Shown here in pieces: positions 9,025 through 19,043 of a DNA stretch of 64,000 nt. A program made the translations under genes and the position numbers. A model generated the notes under the pieces. The model worked only from the letters and a program-made list of their open reading frames with translations, had not been told where the DNA came from and made no database searches. Positions within the stretch are counted from its first letter, which is position 1. Every line of letters begins with the position of its first letter. Source of the DNA: Bacteroidia bacterium (lineage in GTDB: Bacteria; Bacteroidota; Bacteroidia; Bacteroidales; Paludibacteraceae); contig RZYM01000009.1 in NCBI GenBank assembly GCA_009930305.1, positions 19,462-83,461 of the forward strand, read 5' to 3'.

Positions 9025-11109
9025 ATGGCAACATTACAAAAAATCAGACAAAGAGGAGTCTTTTTGACAGTTATTATCGGTCTCGCATTATTGGCCTTTA
9101 TAATAGGAGGCATTGATTTTAATTCTATATTTGGTAAATCCAGAACAGTGGTTGCAAAAGTAGACGGAGAAGAAATAGATATACGCGAATATGAAAAGCG
9201 TATTGACGAAATGACAACGTTCTATAAAATTGAATCAGGACAAAATAGTTTGTCAGATCAATATGTTAATCAAGTACGTTCTTCTGTATGGAATTCGTGG
9301 TTAACAGAGAAAATATTGAACGAACAATGCAAAAAATTAGGTATTGTTGTTTCTGATGATGAATTAGCTGATCGTTTGACAGGTTCTAATCCGCATCCAA
9401 TGTTAAATCAGTTACGTGCATTTTATAATCCTGAAAAAGGCGGATTTGATAAAAATGCATTTATTCAGTTTATATCTCAGATAGGAACTGAATCAAACGA
9501 AGAACAAAACGATTACGCAAAATATTGGTCGTTTATACAAAGAACTATTCGTCAACAAATTTTGGAGGAAAAATATAACTCATTGGTTGCTTCATCATTT
9601 CAAATCAATGATATAGATGCAAAATATGCGTTTGAAGCAAAAAAAGCATTTAATATCGAATTTATTCAGACTCCTTATTCAACACTTCCTGATTCAACTT
9701 TTTCTGTAAGTGATAAAGAAATCAAAGATCGTTACAATAAAGAAAAAAATCGTTTCTTTAAAGAAGAAGAGAGTCGCGAAATCGAACTGATTACATTTGC
9801 AATACAACCTTCTCAAAAGGATTTTGAAGATATTAAAACTTGGATTGAAGGTTTGCAAAATGAATTTGCAACTTCTGAAGATTATGTAGCAATCGCAAAT
9901 CAAAATTCGGATGTTAATTATACAGGAATTCCCGTAAGTAAGTCAGAAATTGACCCTGATTTACTTGATTTTGCATTCAACGGGAAAGCAGGTGATTTTT
10001 ATGCACCACAATTAAAGGGTCGTACTTACAAAATGGCACGTTTAGTCGAAACAGGTATAATGGCTTCTGATTCAGTTAAAGCACGCCATATTTTAGTTAT
10101 GGAGTCTTCAAAAGAAAAAACTCAAGCACTTGCAGATAGTTTAATTACAGCACTTAAATCAGGTTCTGATTTTGCAGCGACAGCTAAAACTTTCTCAAAA
10201 GCAGGAACTGCTCAAAATGGAGGTGAATTAGGATGGTTCCGTGATGGTGATTTGGATAAAGATTTCAGTGCAGTTTGTATTAAAGCAAATGCAAATGAAA
10301 TATTCCAATTATCTATGGGACAAGCAATCCAGATTGTACAAGTAACTGAGAAAACCAAACCAGTTTCTAAGGTTAGAATTTGCGTGTTGGCTCGTGATGT
10401 TGAAGCTAGTTCAAGCACATACGGAACTATCTATAATCAAGCAAGTCAATATGTTGCTAAAAATACTAATCAAGTTGATTTTGAAAAAAATGCTGATCCT
10501 GCAAAAGGTGAGTTCTTACGCACATATACAGTTACAAGTAATGATAATAACATAGCTGATTTAAAAGATTCACGTCAAATAATCCGTTGGGCATTTGAAA
10601 AAGACTATGGTGATGTAGCTGAGAATGTTTTTGAATGTGGTGATAAATTTGCAGTAGTTACATTAAAATCAATTACTGAATCAGGAAATCAATCTATTGA
10701 TGCTGTAAAAGATGAAATTAAATCAGAAATAATTAAAGATAAAAAATCAGAGAAAATCGTTGCTGATATGAAAACTCGTTTAGGATCTTCTCAAGATCTA
10801 TCTATTCTGGGTGCACCTCAGGTAGTAACGAATGTTTCAATGTCGTCAAACTATGTTCAAAATTTGGGCTCTGAACCTAAAATGTTAGCAGAATTAGCAT
10901 CTACAGTAAATCAAAAAGATGTTAAATTCTTCCAAGGTACAAATTCCACAATTGCTGCTAAAGTAACAGAAGTAGTACCAAGTCAAACGGAATTCGATGC
11001 AAAAGCCGAAATTAACCAGTTGTCAATGCGTCGCCCATATCAATACATGTTATTTGAATCTTTAAAATCAAGTTCAGACATTGCTGATAACCGTATTAAT
11101 TTCTATTGA
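9025..11109 (+). CDS. PpiD/SurA-type parvulin peptidyl-prolyl isomerase
   Basis: The 694-residue protein has one N-terminal membrane helix (LTVIIGLALLAFIIGG), a SurA_N-type chaperone region with IDIREYEKRIDEMT, and a parvulin domain from about residue 353 (VKARHILVMESSKEKTQ to GGELGWFRDGDLDKDF). This is the layout of PpiD, the membrane-anchored periplasmic folding factor that helps outer-membrane proteins leave the Sec channel. A second parvulin-like segment may follow (YGDVAENVFECGDKFAVV). It has its own promoter and terminator. In Bacteroidales this gene often follows lptC and the CorC-like gene, which supports the call. Confidence 0.9.
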   Translation: MATLQKIRQRGVFLTVIIGLALLAFIIGGIDFNSIFGKSRTVVAKVDGEEIDIREYEKRIDEMTTFYKIESGQNSLSDQYVNQVRSSVWNSWLTEKILNEQCKKLGIVVSDDELADRLTGSNPHPMLNQLRAFYNPEKGGFDKNAFIQFISQIGTESNEEQNDYAKYWSFIQRTIRQQILEEKYNSLVASSFQINDIDAKYAFEAKKAFNIEFIQTPYSTLPDSTFSVSDKEIKDRYNKEKNRFFKEEESREIELITFAIQPSQKDFEDIKTWIEGLQNEFATSEDYVAIANQNSDVNYTGIPVSKSEIDPDLLDFAFNGKAGDFYAPQLKGRTYKMARLVETGIMASDSVKARHILVMESSKEKTQALADSLITALKSGSDFAATAKTFSKAGTAQNGGELGWFRDGDLDKDFSAVCIKANANEIFQLSMGQAIQIVQVTEKTKPVSKVRICVLARDVEASSSTYGTIYNQASQYVAKNTNQVDFEKNADPAKGEFLRTYTVTSNDNNIADLKDSRQIIRWAFEKDYGDVAENVFECGDKFAVVTLKSITESGNQSIDAVKDEIKSEIIKDKKSEKIVADMKTRLGSSQDLSILGAPQVVTNVSMSSNYVQNLGSEPKMLAELASTVNQKDVKFFQGTNSTIAAKVTEVVPSQTEFDAKAEINQLSMRRPYQYMLFESLKSSSDIADNRINFY

Positions 11110-11143
11110 TTCTATTGTAAATCAGATATTATAACTTAAATAT

Positions 11144-11180
11144 AATAACCGGCTAAAAGATTTTAGTCGGTTATTTTTTT
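11144..11180 (+). terminator. Intrinsic terminator after the PpiD-like gene
   Basis: Two arms reading AATAACCGGCTAAAA and TTTTAGTCGGTTATT pair with one mismatch around a 2-nt centre. They are followed by a run of Ts ending near 11180. The hairpin lies 35 nt after the stop codon. Confidence 0.85.
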
Positions 11181-11282
11181 CATTATATATTATGAATTAT
11201 TGTTATAAATAATGCTTCAGCTGCTAATGTGCTTTCGTTTTTTTTTGCTTACTTTGGTGTGTGATACAAAAATATTTTTATT

Positions 11283-13076
11283 ATGTATAAACGGCTTATT
11301 GTCAGCTTATTATTACTTGCTAATTTACTGTATGTATTTGCGGTACCTGCTTCCCCCGATGTAGTATTATTAAATCAAATTAATGGTAACGATTTAGCTA
11401 TTAAAATGGGGGGTGATGAATATTTTCATTATACCTTAACTTCTGATGGTTTCCTTATTGCACAAAATGCTCTGGGAATTTATGAATATGCTGAATATAA
11501 AAATTCTGAGATTATATTAAGTGGTGTTGCTGCTGAAAATCCGGAAGTTAGATCTAAAGATCATGCAAAATATTTACATACCTTTTCAGTTGAAGATGGT
11601 ATAGAGCAGTCGACTAAAATGCGTGCAGCTTATGATGTTGATAATGAATCACTTATTTTAAAGAAGGATTCTCAGGATACAATATATATACCGGTTATAT
11701 TGGTATCATTTAGTGATAAAAAGTTTGTATATGAGAAGAAAGATGTAGATTCTTTGCTTAATGCTAAAATTATGGATAAAACTATTCCAACAGGTTCAGC
11801 AAGAACTTATTTATCTCATTCAACGAATAAAAAATTAAATGTAAAATTCGATATATACGGTCCTTACGACATCCCTGGTACTTGTGCATCTTATGGTGCA
11901 AACGAACCATCTTGTACAGGAATGTGTGATATTAATCCACGTGGTATGGTTATTGATGCTTGCAATGCAGCTGACGCGGATATTGTTTTTAGTAACTATG
12001 CAATAGATGGCGTTAATGTAGACCAAGTATTAGTTATTTATGCTGGATATAGTGAGGCTGAGAATGCGACATATACCGATTTTATTTGGCCTCATAGATG
12101 GCAGTTAGCTAATAAGAATACTATCCTCGATGGTGTAATCATATACGATTATGCATGCGCATCAGAAATGAAAGGTGATTATAGCAAGCATGAAGATAAA
12201 CTATGTGGAATAGGAACTATAGTACACGAATTTTCTCATATATTGGGTTTGAAGGATTTGTATCCGACAAATGGTGGAACCCATTTTACTGTAGGTTATT
12301 GGGATGTAATGTGTTATGGGGTATATCTTAATGAAGGTATGACGCCACCTTTATACTCTGCATACGAGCGTTTTTATTTAGGATATCTGACACCAATACA
12401 AATAACTAATCCTAGTGATGTTCAAGTACCACCATTGTATACTACAAATCAAGCATATCTTATTTGTGAAGGAGAACATAATTTAGACGGAAAAAATCCT
12501 ATTCCATCTGATTTTTATCTGCTTGAGAATAGGCGAGAGGTTTTATTTGATTATTATTTATTTACTCATGGAATGTTAATTACAAAAGTTCATTATGATG
12601 CTGAAAAGTGGCAAAATTCACAGGTTAATAATGATGAAAGCAATTTAGGAGTGTCTATTATTTCTGCAGGAAATAATACTTCATATCTTGGATCTGCGAA
12701 AGATATATTCCCGGGACAAGATCATATTACCGAGTATTTACCATTAGAGATAACAGATATTGTTGATTGGCAAGATGAAAATCTATCGTCACAAAATTTA
12801 AATGTAAGTTTTAAGTACAAAGGTGGTTTAGTTGATATTTCTAAACAGACCATTAATACATGTGAACTATCTTACTCAAATAATACATTGACAATAACCG
12901 GATTATCAGGTGCATCAAACTGCGAAATATATGATATGTCAGGATTGTTGCGTTCGTCAGTTCTATCTGATAATTATATATGCAAAATTCCGGTATCAGA
13001 ATTATCAAATGGCTTGTATTTGGTGAAGATTAGTGATGATTTGTGTGATAGCATCCATAAATGGATGAAATATTGA
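11283..13076 (+). CDS. Secreted M6-family metalloprotease with T9SS sorting domain
   Basis: The 597-residue protein starts with a signal peptide (MYKRLIVSLLLLANLLYVFA). It has an N-terminal propeptide-like region (GDEYFHYTLTSDGFLIAQ), a zinc metalloprotease domain with HEFSH (H315, E316, H319) followed by GLKDLYP, and a C-terminal T9SS sorting domain of about 75 residues (NCEIYDMSGLLRS, LSNGLYLVKI). M6 (immune inhibitor A-like) proteases digest proteins outside the cell. The sorting tail means the protein is probably carried through the outer membrane by T9SS and attached to the surface or released. A weak -7-like TTACTTTG lies at 11249. The helicase gene begins 13 nt downstream, an odd pairing. 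Confidence 0.9.
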   Translation: MYKRLIVSLLLLANLLYVFAVPASPDVVLLNQINGNDLAIKMGGDEYFHYTLTSDGFLIAQNALGIYEYAEYKNSEIILSGVAAENPEVRSKDHAKYLHTFSVEDGIEQSTKMRAAYDVDNESLILKKDSQDTIYIPVILVSFSDKKFVYEKKDVDSLLNAKIMDKTIPTGSARTYLSHSTNKKLNVKFDIYGPYDIPGTCASYGANEPSCTGMCDINPRGMVIDACNAADADIVFSNYAIDGVNVDQVLVIYAGYSEAENATYTDFIWPHRWQLANKNTILDGVIIYDYACASEMKGDYSKHEDKLCGIGTIVHEFSHILGLKDLYPTNGGTHFTVGYWDVMCYGVYLNEGMTPPLYSAYERFYLGYLTPIQITNPSDVQVPPLYTTNQAYLICEGEHNLDGKNPIPSDFYLLENRREVLFDYYLFTHGMLITKVHYDAEKWQNSQVNNDESNLGVSIISAGNNTSYLGSAKDIFPGQDHITEYLPLEITDIVDWQDENLSSQNLNVSFKYKGGLVDISKQTINTCELSYSNNTLTITGLSGASNCEIYDMSGLLRSSVLSDNYICKIPVSELSNGLYLVKISDDLCDSIHKWMKY

Positions 13077-13089
13077 CGTTTTTAGTTTT

Positions 13090-15354
13090 ATGTTGACAGA
13101 AGATTTAAACCAACCGCAGCGCGAAGCTGTTATGTATAATGAGGGCCCTTCGTTAATAATAGCCGGAGCCGGTTCAGGAAAAACGCGTGTATTAACCTGT
13201 AAAGTTGCATATTTGCTGCATTTGGGTTTGGCTCCACACCAGATATTGGCTTTGACTTTTACCAATAAAGCTGCCCGTGAGATGCGTGAACGTGTTGCTT
13301 TAATGGTTGATGCCGAACAAGCAAAGCGTTTGGCTATGGGTACATTTCACTCTGTTTTTGCACGTATACTGCGCACTGAAGCAAATCTTGTCGGATTGAA
13401 ATCTGATTATACGATATATGATACGGCAGACTCAAAAAATTTAATAAAGTCGATTGTTAAAGAGATGTCTTTGGACGAAAAGATATATAAAGCTAATTTA
13501 GTATTGAGTCGAATATCTAGTGCGAAGAATAATTTTATAGTTGCAAACTTATATGCCGGAAGTGAACATATAAAACAAGATTTTTTAATGCAGATTCCTC
13601 GCGTAAAGGATATTTATTCGACTTATGTAAAAAGATGTATGTCTGCAAATGCTGTTGATTTTGATGATATATTATTGTTGACTACTCAATTATTTAAAGA
13701 ACATCCTGAAGTTCTCGAAAAATATCAAAACCGATTTCAATTTATTTTAGTTGATGAGTATCAAGATACAAATTTGGTACAGTTTCTTTTAATAAAAAGT
13801 TTGGCTGAAAAGAATCACAAAGTATGTGTAGTAGGTGATGATGCGCAAAGTATTTATGCTTTTAGAGGTGCTAATATTGAGAATATACTAAAATTTTCAA
13901 AGAACTATCCGGAGGCAAAGTTGTTCAAATTGGAACGGAATTATCGTTCTTCTCGTAATATTGTTGCCGCGGCGGGAAGTTTAATTGCAAAAAATAGACG
14001 ACAAATTCCTAAAAATATCTTTTCTGAAAAGGAAGAAGGTGATAAAATTAAAATTTTACCAGCATACTCTGATGTAGAAGAAGCATTAATCGTATCAAAT
14101 AAAATTGGTGATTTGAAGAATAGATTTGGCTACGATTGGAAAGATTTTGCTGTATTATATAGAACAAATGCTCAATCTCGTTTGATTGAAGATACTCTAC
14201 GTAAGCGAAATATTCCATATGTTATATACGGAGGTCTATCTTTTTATCAAAGAAAAGAAGTAAAAGATGTTTTAGCGTATATAAGATTAATTTTAAATAC
14301 AGATGATGAAGAGGCTTTCAAGCGTATTATAAATTATCCTACAAGAGGTATTGGTGATACTACAATATCAAAATTAAGTAGCACTGCTAATTTGCATCAT
14401 GTATCATTATTCGAAGTAGCCTCAAATGCATTGAACTATGCTTTACCTGTTAATGTAGGAACAGCAGCAAAACTTAAATCTTTTGTTACTTTAATCAATG
14501 AATTAAAAGCATTTGAATCAACGATGTCTCTGTATGATTTTGCACGAGAAATATTGTTGCGTTCTAATATACCTCAAACATTAAATGAGGAAAATACTAC
14601 AGAATCTGAATCCGCTCGTGAAAATATTGAGGAGTTACTTAATAGTATTCGCTTGTTTGAGGATATGGGTAAAGAAGAAGGACGTGAAGGTATTAAACTA
14701 TCTGATTTTATGGCTGAAGTTGCATTACTTACAGACATGGATTTAGATAAAAATGTAGAGACATCACGTGTAACACTTATGACAATTCATTCAGCCAAAG
14801 GTCTGGAGTTTAAAAATGTGTTTGTTACCGGATTGGAAGAGTCCTTGTTTCCAAGTATTCATGCTATGGAAAATGACACAGAACTAGAAGAAGAAAGACG
14901 TCTGCTTTATGTGGCAATAACACGTTCGGAGGAGCATTGTTTTTTGAGCTATGCTAAAAGTAGATATAGGAATGGCTCACTTCAATATCCATCTCGAAGT
15001 CGTTTTGTTGACGACATAGATCCGCGTTATCTTGAATTTCCCATGGATAGAAATATTTCACAATCAAAATCAATAGATTTTTCTAAACGGGATGAAAACT
15101 TTTTCAATTCTTTTTCTAAACCATCACTACCAAAGCATTTGGTACGTATAGGCGATAACTCAAAGCCAACTGCAAATAATAATACAAATTTATCGGTGAA
15201 GGAAGGAATGCGTATTGAGCATGAACGCTTTGGAATAGGTACTATCACTAGAATTGATGATACACCGGATGGTACCAGAATATATGTTGATTTTGAAACT
15301 TCGGGTAGTCGCGTATTGTTGCTTAAATTTACGAAGTTTAAAATAATATCTTAG
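13090..15354 (+). CDS. pcrA: UvrD/PcrA-type superfamily 1 DNA helicase
   Basis: The 754-residue protein has Q motif LNQPQREAV, Walker A GAGSGKT (residues 26-32), motif Ia LTFTNKAAREM, Walker B/motif II VDEYQDTN, motif III VVGDDAQSIYAFRGA, motif IV NYRSS, motif V TIHSAKGLEF and motif VI EERRLLYVAITRS. These define a 3'-5' DNA helicase for excision repair and replication-fork maintenance. A small C-terminal domain (GMRIEHERFGIGTI to the end) matches the PcrA/UvrD Tudor-like tail that contacts RNA polymerase. PcrA and UvrD cannot be separated by eye. Confidence 0.96.
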   Translation: MLTEDLNQPQREAVMYNEGPSLIIAGAGSGKTRVLTCKVAYLLHLGLAPHQILALTFTNKAAREMRERVALMVDAEQAKRLAMGTFHSVFARILRTEANLVGLKSDYTIYDTADSKNLIKSIVKEMSLDEKIYKANLVLSRISSAKNNFIVANLYAGSEHIKQDFLMQIPRVKDIYSTYVKRCMSANAVDFDDILLLTTQLFKEHPEVLEKYQNRFQFILVDEYQDTNLVQFLLIKSLAEKNHKVCVVGDDAQSIYAFRGANIENILKFSKNYPEAKLFKLERNYRSSRNIVAAAGSLIAKNRRQIPKNIFSEKEEGDKIKILPAYSDVEEALIVSNKIGDLKNRFGYDWKDFAVLYRTNAQSRLIEDTLRKRNIPYVIYGGLSFYQRKEVKDVLAYIRLILNTDDEEAFKRIINYPTRGIGDTTISKLSSTANLHHVSLFEVASNALNYALPVNVGTAAKLKSFVTLINELKAFESTMSLYDFAREILLRSNIPQTLNEENTTESESARENIEELLNSIRLFEDMGKEEGREGIKLSDFMAEVALLTDMDLDKNVETSRVTLMTIHSAKGLEFKNVFVTGLEESLFPSIHAMENDTELEEERRLLYVAITRSEEHCFLSYAKSRYRNGSLQYPSRSRFVDDIDPRYLEFPMDRNISQSKSIDFSKRDENFFNSFSKPSLPKHLVRIGDNSKPTANNNTNLSVKEGMRIEHERFGIGTITRIDDTPDGTRIYVDFETSGSRVLLLKFTKFKIIS

Positions 15355-15374
15355 TTTTTACGTTATAGAATAAA

Positions 15375-17792
15375 GTGAAATTCACCTTCCTCATATTTCT
15401 AATATCATTAGCCTTGCCCTCACTAACGGATAAGAAGGATTTTATTGTATCCGGTTATATACGAGATACTAATGGAAATTTGTTGGAAAATGTAGATGTA
15501 CATTCCAGTGATTTAAATTTACAGATATATACTGATTCATCAGGCTATTATGCCATTCAAAGCCCTGAAGATACTGTTGTATTAATATATTCGTACGTAG
15601 GATATAAAACAGAAAAACGCACATTTATAAAAAATCCAAAGCGTCCGGATCGAAGATTTGATTTGATAATGCAAGAAACTCCACAATCTTTGGATGATGT
15701 ATTAATAAAAGGAGCAAAATTACAATTGACAACATCAGAAGCTATAGATGTTAGTAATCTTAAATTTATGCCTGAGGCTTCGGGTGGGGGAATAGAATCA
15801 TATATTAAAACCATGCAGGGAGTAAGCTCAAATAATGAATTGAGTTCTCAGTATTCTGTAAGAGGAGGAAATTATGATGAAAATAGTGTGTATGTAAATG
15901 GTATAGAGGTATATAGACCATATTTGGTGCGAACAGGTGAGCAGGAAGGCTTAAGTTTCGTAAATCCTGATATGGTTGGATCTGTTAACTTTTCGGCAGG
16001 CGGTTTTGATTCTCGTTATGGTGACAAATTATCTTCTGTGTTGGATATCACATATAAAAAGCCTATCAAATTTGAAGCCGGAGTTTCAGGCAGTTTATTG
16101 GGAGCATCCGGATATATTGGTAGTTCAAATGGAAAATTTTCGCAAATGCATGGAATTCGTTATAAAAACTCTTCGTTTTTGTTGGGAACTTTACAAACTA
16201 AAGCCGAATACAATCCTAATTTTGTTGATTATCAGACTTATATGACATACAAAATAAATGATAAGGTAGAATTGTCGTTTTTAGGTAATTTCTCTCAAAA
16301 CACATACAATTTCGTTCCGGAAACAAGAAATACAACATTTGGTCCTATTGGTATGTTACAAAATTTTAAAGTTTATTTTTCCGGTCAGGAGCAAGATTTA
16401 TTTAGAACAATTTTTGGAGCCTTTGCAGTAAAATACACACCTAATCCGCGTTGGAATTTTTCTTGGACAATATCATCGTTTTATACAGATGAGCGGGTTA
16501 ATTATGATATTCAAGGTGAATATTGGTTAAGTAATGTAATCTCTACCGATGTAACACAAACAGAAAATACAGGTGTAGGTAATTATTACGAACATGCTAG
16601 AAATCAAATGAGAGCAACAGTAATTAAAGTGGCTCATGATGGTTCGGTTAAGCTAACAGATAAAAACACCCTAATGTGGGGAGTTGATGTTGTACAAGAA
16701 ATTGTGGATGAGAGCGTAAGAGAATGGGAAATGCGAGATTCCTCAGGGTATACATTGCCATATAACCAAGACGAGGTTAATTTGTATTATAGCATGATTG
16801 CTAATAATAGAATGAATGAAACACGTGTACATTTTTATGTTCAGGATGTTTATAAATGGTATATGAATAAGGGTGGTATTATGGCATTTACAGGTGGTGT
16901 TCGTCTTAATTATTGGAGTTTTAATAAAGAATTTACAGTTAGTCCTCGTGCCACAATTGCCTATTTTCCCAATATAAAACCCGATTTACGTTTCCGCTTT
17001 TCGACCGGTTTATATTATCAATCGCCAAGTTATAAAGAAATTAAGGATACAGTTACGCAAGACAACAATCTGACATATTATTTAAATAAAAACATTAAAT
17101 CTCAAAGTTCTTTTCAAGTAATAGTCGGTATGGATTATTATTATCGTTTTTTACGACGACCATTAAAGCTATCTGTTGATGTGTATTATAAAAGTCTTAA
17201 AAATATAATCACATACAATCTTGATAATGTAAGTATTAGATATATGGGTAAAAATGATGCAGAAGGATATGCTGCCGGAATGGATGTGAAGTTGTTCGGT
17301 GAATTTGTTCCCGGTGTTGACTCTTGGATTTCATTTTCTTTGATGAGAACTATGGAAGATGTGGTTGGTGATAATTATGGTTATATTCCACGACCGATGG
17401 ATCAATTATATAATATTTCAATTTTTTTTCAAGATTACATTCCCGGATTGCCTCAATATAGAGTACATTTGTTGTTCAATTGGGCACAAGGTTTGCCGGT
17501 AGGTCCTCCAAGAAGTCCACGATATATGTCATCAAATACGCGTATGCCTGATTATAGACGTGTAGATATTGGCGTGTCAAGAGTATTTGAAAAAGGAAAA
17601 GATCCATGGATGGGGCGTGGATTTTTTAAACCTTTCCGTCGTATTGCGATTTCTCTAGAATGTTTGAATTTGTTCGGATTTAATAATGTGAATTCATATT
17701 ATTGGGTAACGGATATATTTAATCAGCAATATGCAGTTCCTAACTATCTGACAGGGCGGCAGTTTAATTTTAAATTGGAAATAGATTTTTAA
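15375..17792 (+). CDS. TonB-dependent outer-membrane receptor with carboxypeptidase-like N-domain
   Basis: Translation from a GTG at 15375 gives 805 residues with a signal peptide (MKFTFLIFLISLALPSLT). A CarboxypepD_reg-like domain follows (FIVSGYIRDTNGNLLENVDV, about 24-100). A TonB plug follows with YSVRGGNYDENSVYVNGIEV and FSAGGFDSRYGDKLSSVLDI, then a barrel ending in Phe (FKLEIDF). Such receptors use TonB energy to import iron complexes, vitamins or glycans. There is no SusD partner, so it is not a SusCD pair. A FecBDE-like importer lies three genes further on the other strand and might use the same substrate, but this is only proximity. Confidence 0.92.
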   Translation: MKFTFLIFLISLALPSLTDKKDFIVSGYIRDTNGNLLENVDVHSSDLNLQIYTDSSGYYAIQSPEDTVVLIYSYVGYKTEKRTFIKNPKRPDRRFDLIMQETPQSLDDVLIKGAKLQLTTSEAIDVSNLKFMPEASGGGIESYIKTMQGVSSNNELSSQYSVRGGNYDENSVYVNGIEVYRPYLVRTGEQEGLSFVNPDMVGSVNFSAGGFDSRYGDKLSSVLDITYKKPIKFEAGVSGSLLGASGYIGSSNGKFSQMHGIRYKNSSFLLGTLQTKAEYNPNFVDYQTYMTYKINDKVELSFLGNFSQNTYNFVPETRNTTFGPIGMLQNFKVYFSGQEQDLFRTIFGAFAVKYTPNPRWNFSWTISSFYTDERVNYDIQGEYWLSNVISTDVTQTENTGVGNYYEHARNQMRATVIKVAHDGSVKLTDKNTLMWGVDVVQEIVDESVREWEMRDSSGYTLPYNQDEVNLYYSMIANNRMNETRVHFYVQDVYKWYMNKGGIMAFTGGVRLNYWSFNKEFTVSPRATIAYFPNIKPDLRFRFSTGLYYQSPSYKEIKDTVTQDNNLTYYLNKNIKSQSSFQVIVGMDYYYRFLRRPLKLSVDVYYKSLKNIITYNLDNVSIRYMGKNDAEGYAAGMDVKLFGEFVPGVDSWISFSLMRTMEDVVGDNYGYIPRPMDQLYNISIFFQDYIPGLPQYRVHLLFNWAQGLPVGPPRSPRYMSSNTRMPDYRRVDIGVSRVFEKGKDPWMGRGFFKPFRRIAISLECLNLFGFNNVNSYYWVTDIFNQQYAVPNYLTGRQFNFKLEIDF

Positions 17793-17813
17793 AAATATTA
17801 CAAAACAATCGTT

Positions 17814-19043
17814 ATGTATAATATCATATTTTTTATCATTATTGCATTTTTGATACTCAATTTTGTGTCAGAGCAATGGGTGTCATATTTAAATGCTAAA
17901 TGTTTTGGAAAACCTATACCATCTATTTTGCAAGGTATATATGATGAAGAAAAATATCAAAAACAGCAAGCGTATTCAAAAGAAAACTACAAATTTTCTT
18001 TATTATCTTCTTCTGTATCAATGCTAGTAATATTTATTGCATTATTTGTCGGATTTTTTGGATGGTTAGATATTTATTTAAGATTGTATATATCAAATGA
18101 AGTAGGCTTGGCTTTAGCTTTCTTTGGAATCTTGTATCTTATCAATGAAATAATTGATACACCATTCGAATATTATCAAACTTTTTCCATTGAAGATAAA
18201 TACGGATTCAATAAAACAACAAAAAAAATATTTGTATTAGATAAATTTAAAAATTTATTATTGTCTGCAGTCATCGGTGGCGTATTGTTAGGTGTTATAG
18301 CTTGGTTTTACATGCTTATTCCAAACTATTTTTGGTTAATGGCTTGGTTAGTAATCAGTTTGTTTACAATATTTATTTTGATGTTTTATTCTGAGTGGAT
18401 TGTCCCAATGTTTAATAAACAAACTCCATTGGAAGAGGGGGATTTACGTACAAAAATTGAAGATTTTGCAACTAAAGCAGGCTTTACCATTAAAAATATC
18501 TACGTTATTGACGGATCAAAAAGAAGTACAAAAGCTAATGCTTATTTTAGTGGCTTAGGTTCAAAAAAACGTATTGTATTGTATGATACTTTGATAAAAG
18601 AATTGAGTTCTGAAGAAATTGTGGCTGTATTAGCACACGAAATAGGTCATTATAGAAAGAAACATAGCTTGTCAATGCTATTTGTATCATTGTTATCAAA
18701 TCTATTTATGTTGTGGCTTTTAGGATTCTTTTTAGCAAATCCTTTGTTGTCACAAGCAATGGGAGGTTCAGAACCTAGCTTCCATCTCGGTTTGTTAGCA
18801 TTTGGAATTTTATATACACCAATTTCAGTGTTATTAGGACTTGCGGTTAATGCATTTTCAAGAAAACACGAATATCAAGCTGATGCATACGCAAAATCGT
18901 TTGGTTTGTCTCAAACTTTGATTTCGGCTTTGAAGAAATTGTCAGAGACATCATTATCTAATTTGCAGCCGCATAAAGCGTATGTATTTATGCATTATTC
19001 TCATCCTACTTTGTTGCAAAGAATACAGGCACTACAGTCATGA
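17814..19043 (+). CDS. M48 family metalloprotease (Ste24/CAAX protease-like)
   Basis: The 409-residue protein has several N-terminal membrane helices (Peptidase_M48_N) and a zinc site HEIGH (H275, E276, H279), with the third ligand probably E353 in EYQAD. This matches the Ste24-type branch of M48, integral-membrane proteases that in bacteria act in membrane protein quality control. The length agrees with the eukaryotic-like CAAX protease family (about 410-430). cinA starts inside its last codons (4-nt overlap), so the two are co-transcribed. Confidence 0.93.
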   Translation: MYNIIFFIIIAFLILNFVSEQWVSYLNAKCFGKPIPSILQGIYDEEKYQKQQAYSKENYKFSLLSSSVSMLVIFIALFVGFFGWLDIYLRLYISNEVGLALAFFGILYLINEIIDTPFEYYQTFSIEDKYGFNKTTKKIFVLDKFKNLLLSAVIGGVLLGVIAWFYMLIPNYFWLMAWLVISLFTIFILMFYSEWIVPMFNKQTPLEEGDLRTKIEDFATKAGFTIKNIYVIDGSKRSTKANAYFSGLGSKKRIVLYDTLIKELSSEEIVAVLAHEIGHYRKKHSLSMLFVSLLSNLFMLWLLGFFLANPLLSQAMGGSEPSFHLGLLAFGILYTPISVLLGLAVNAFSRKHEYQADAYAKSFGLSQTLISALKKLSETSLSNLQPHKAYVFMHYSHPTLLQRIQALQS

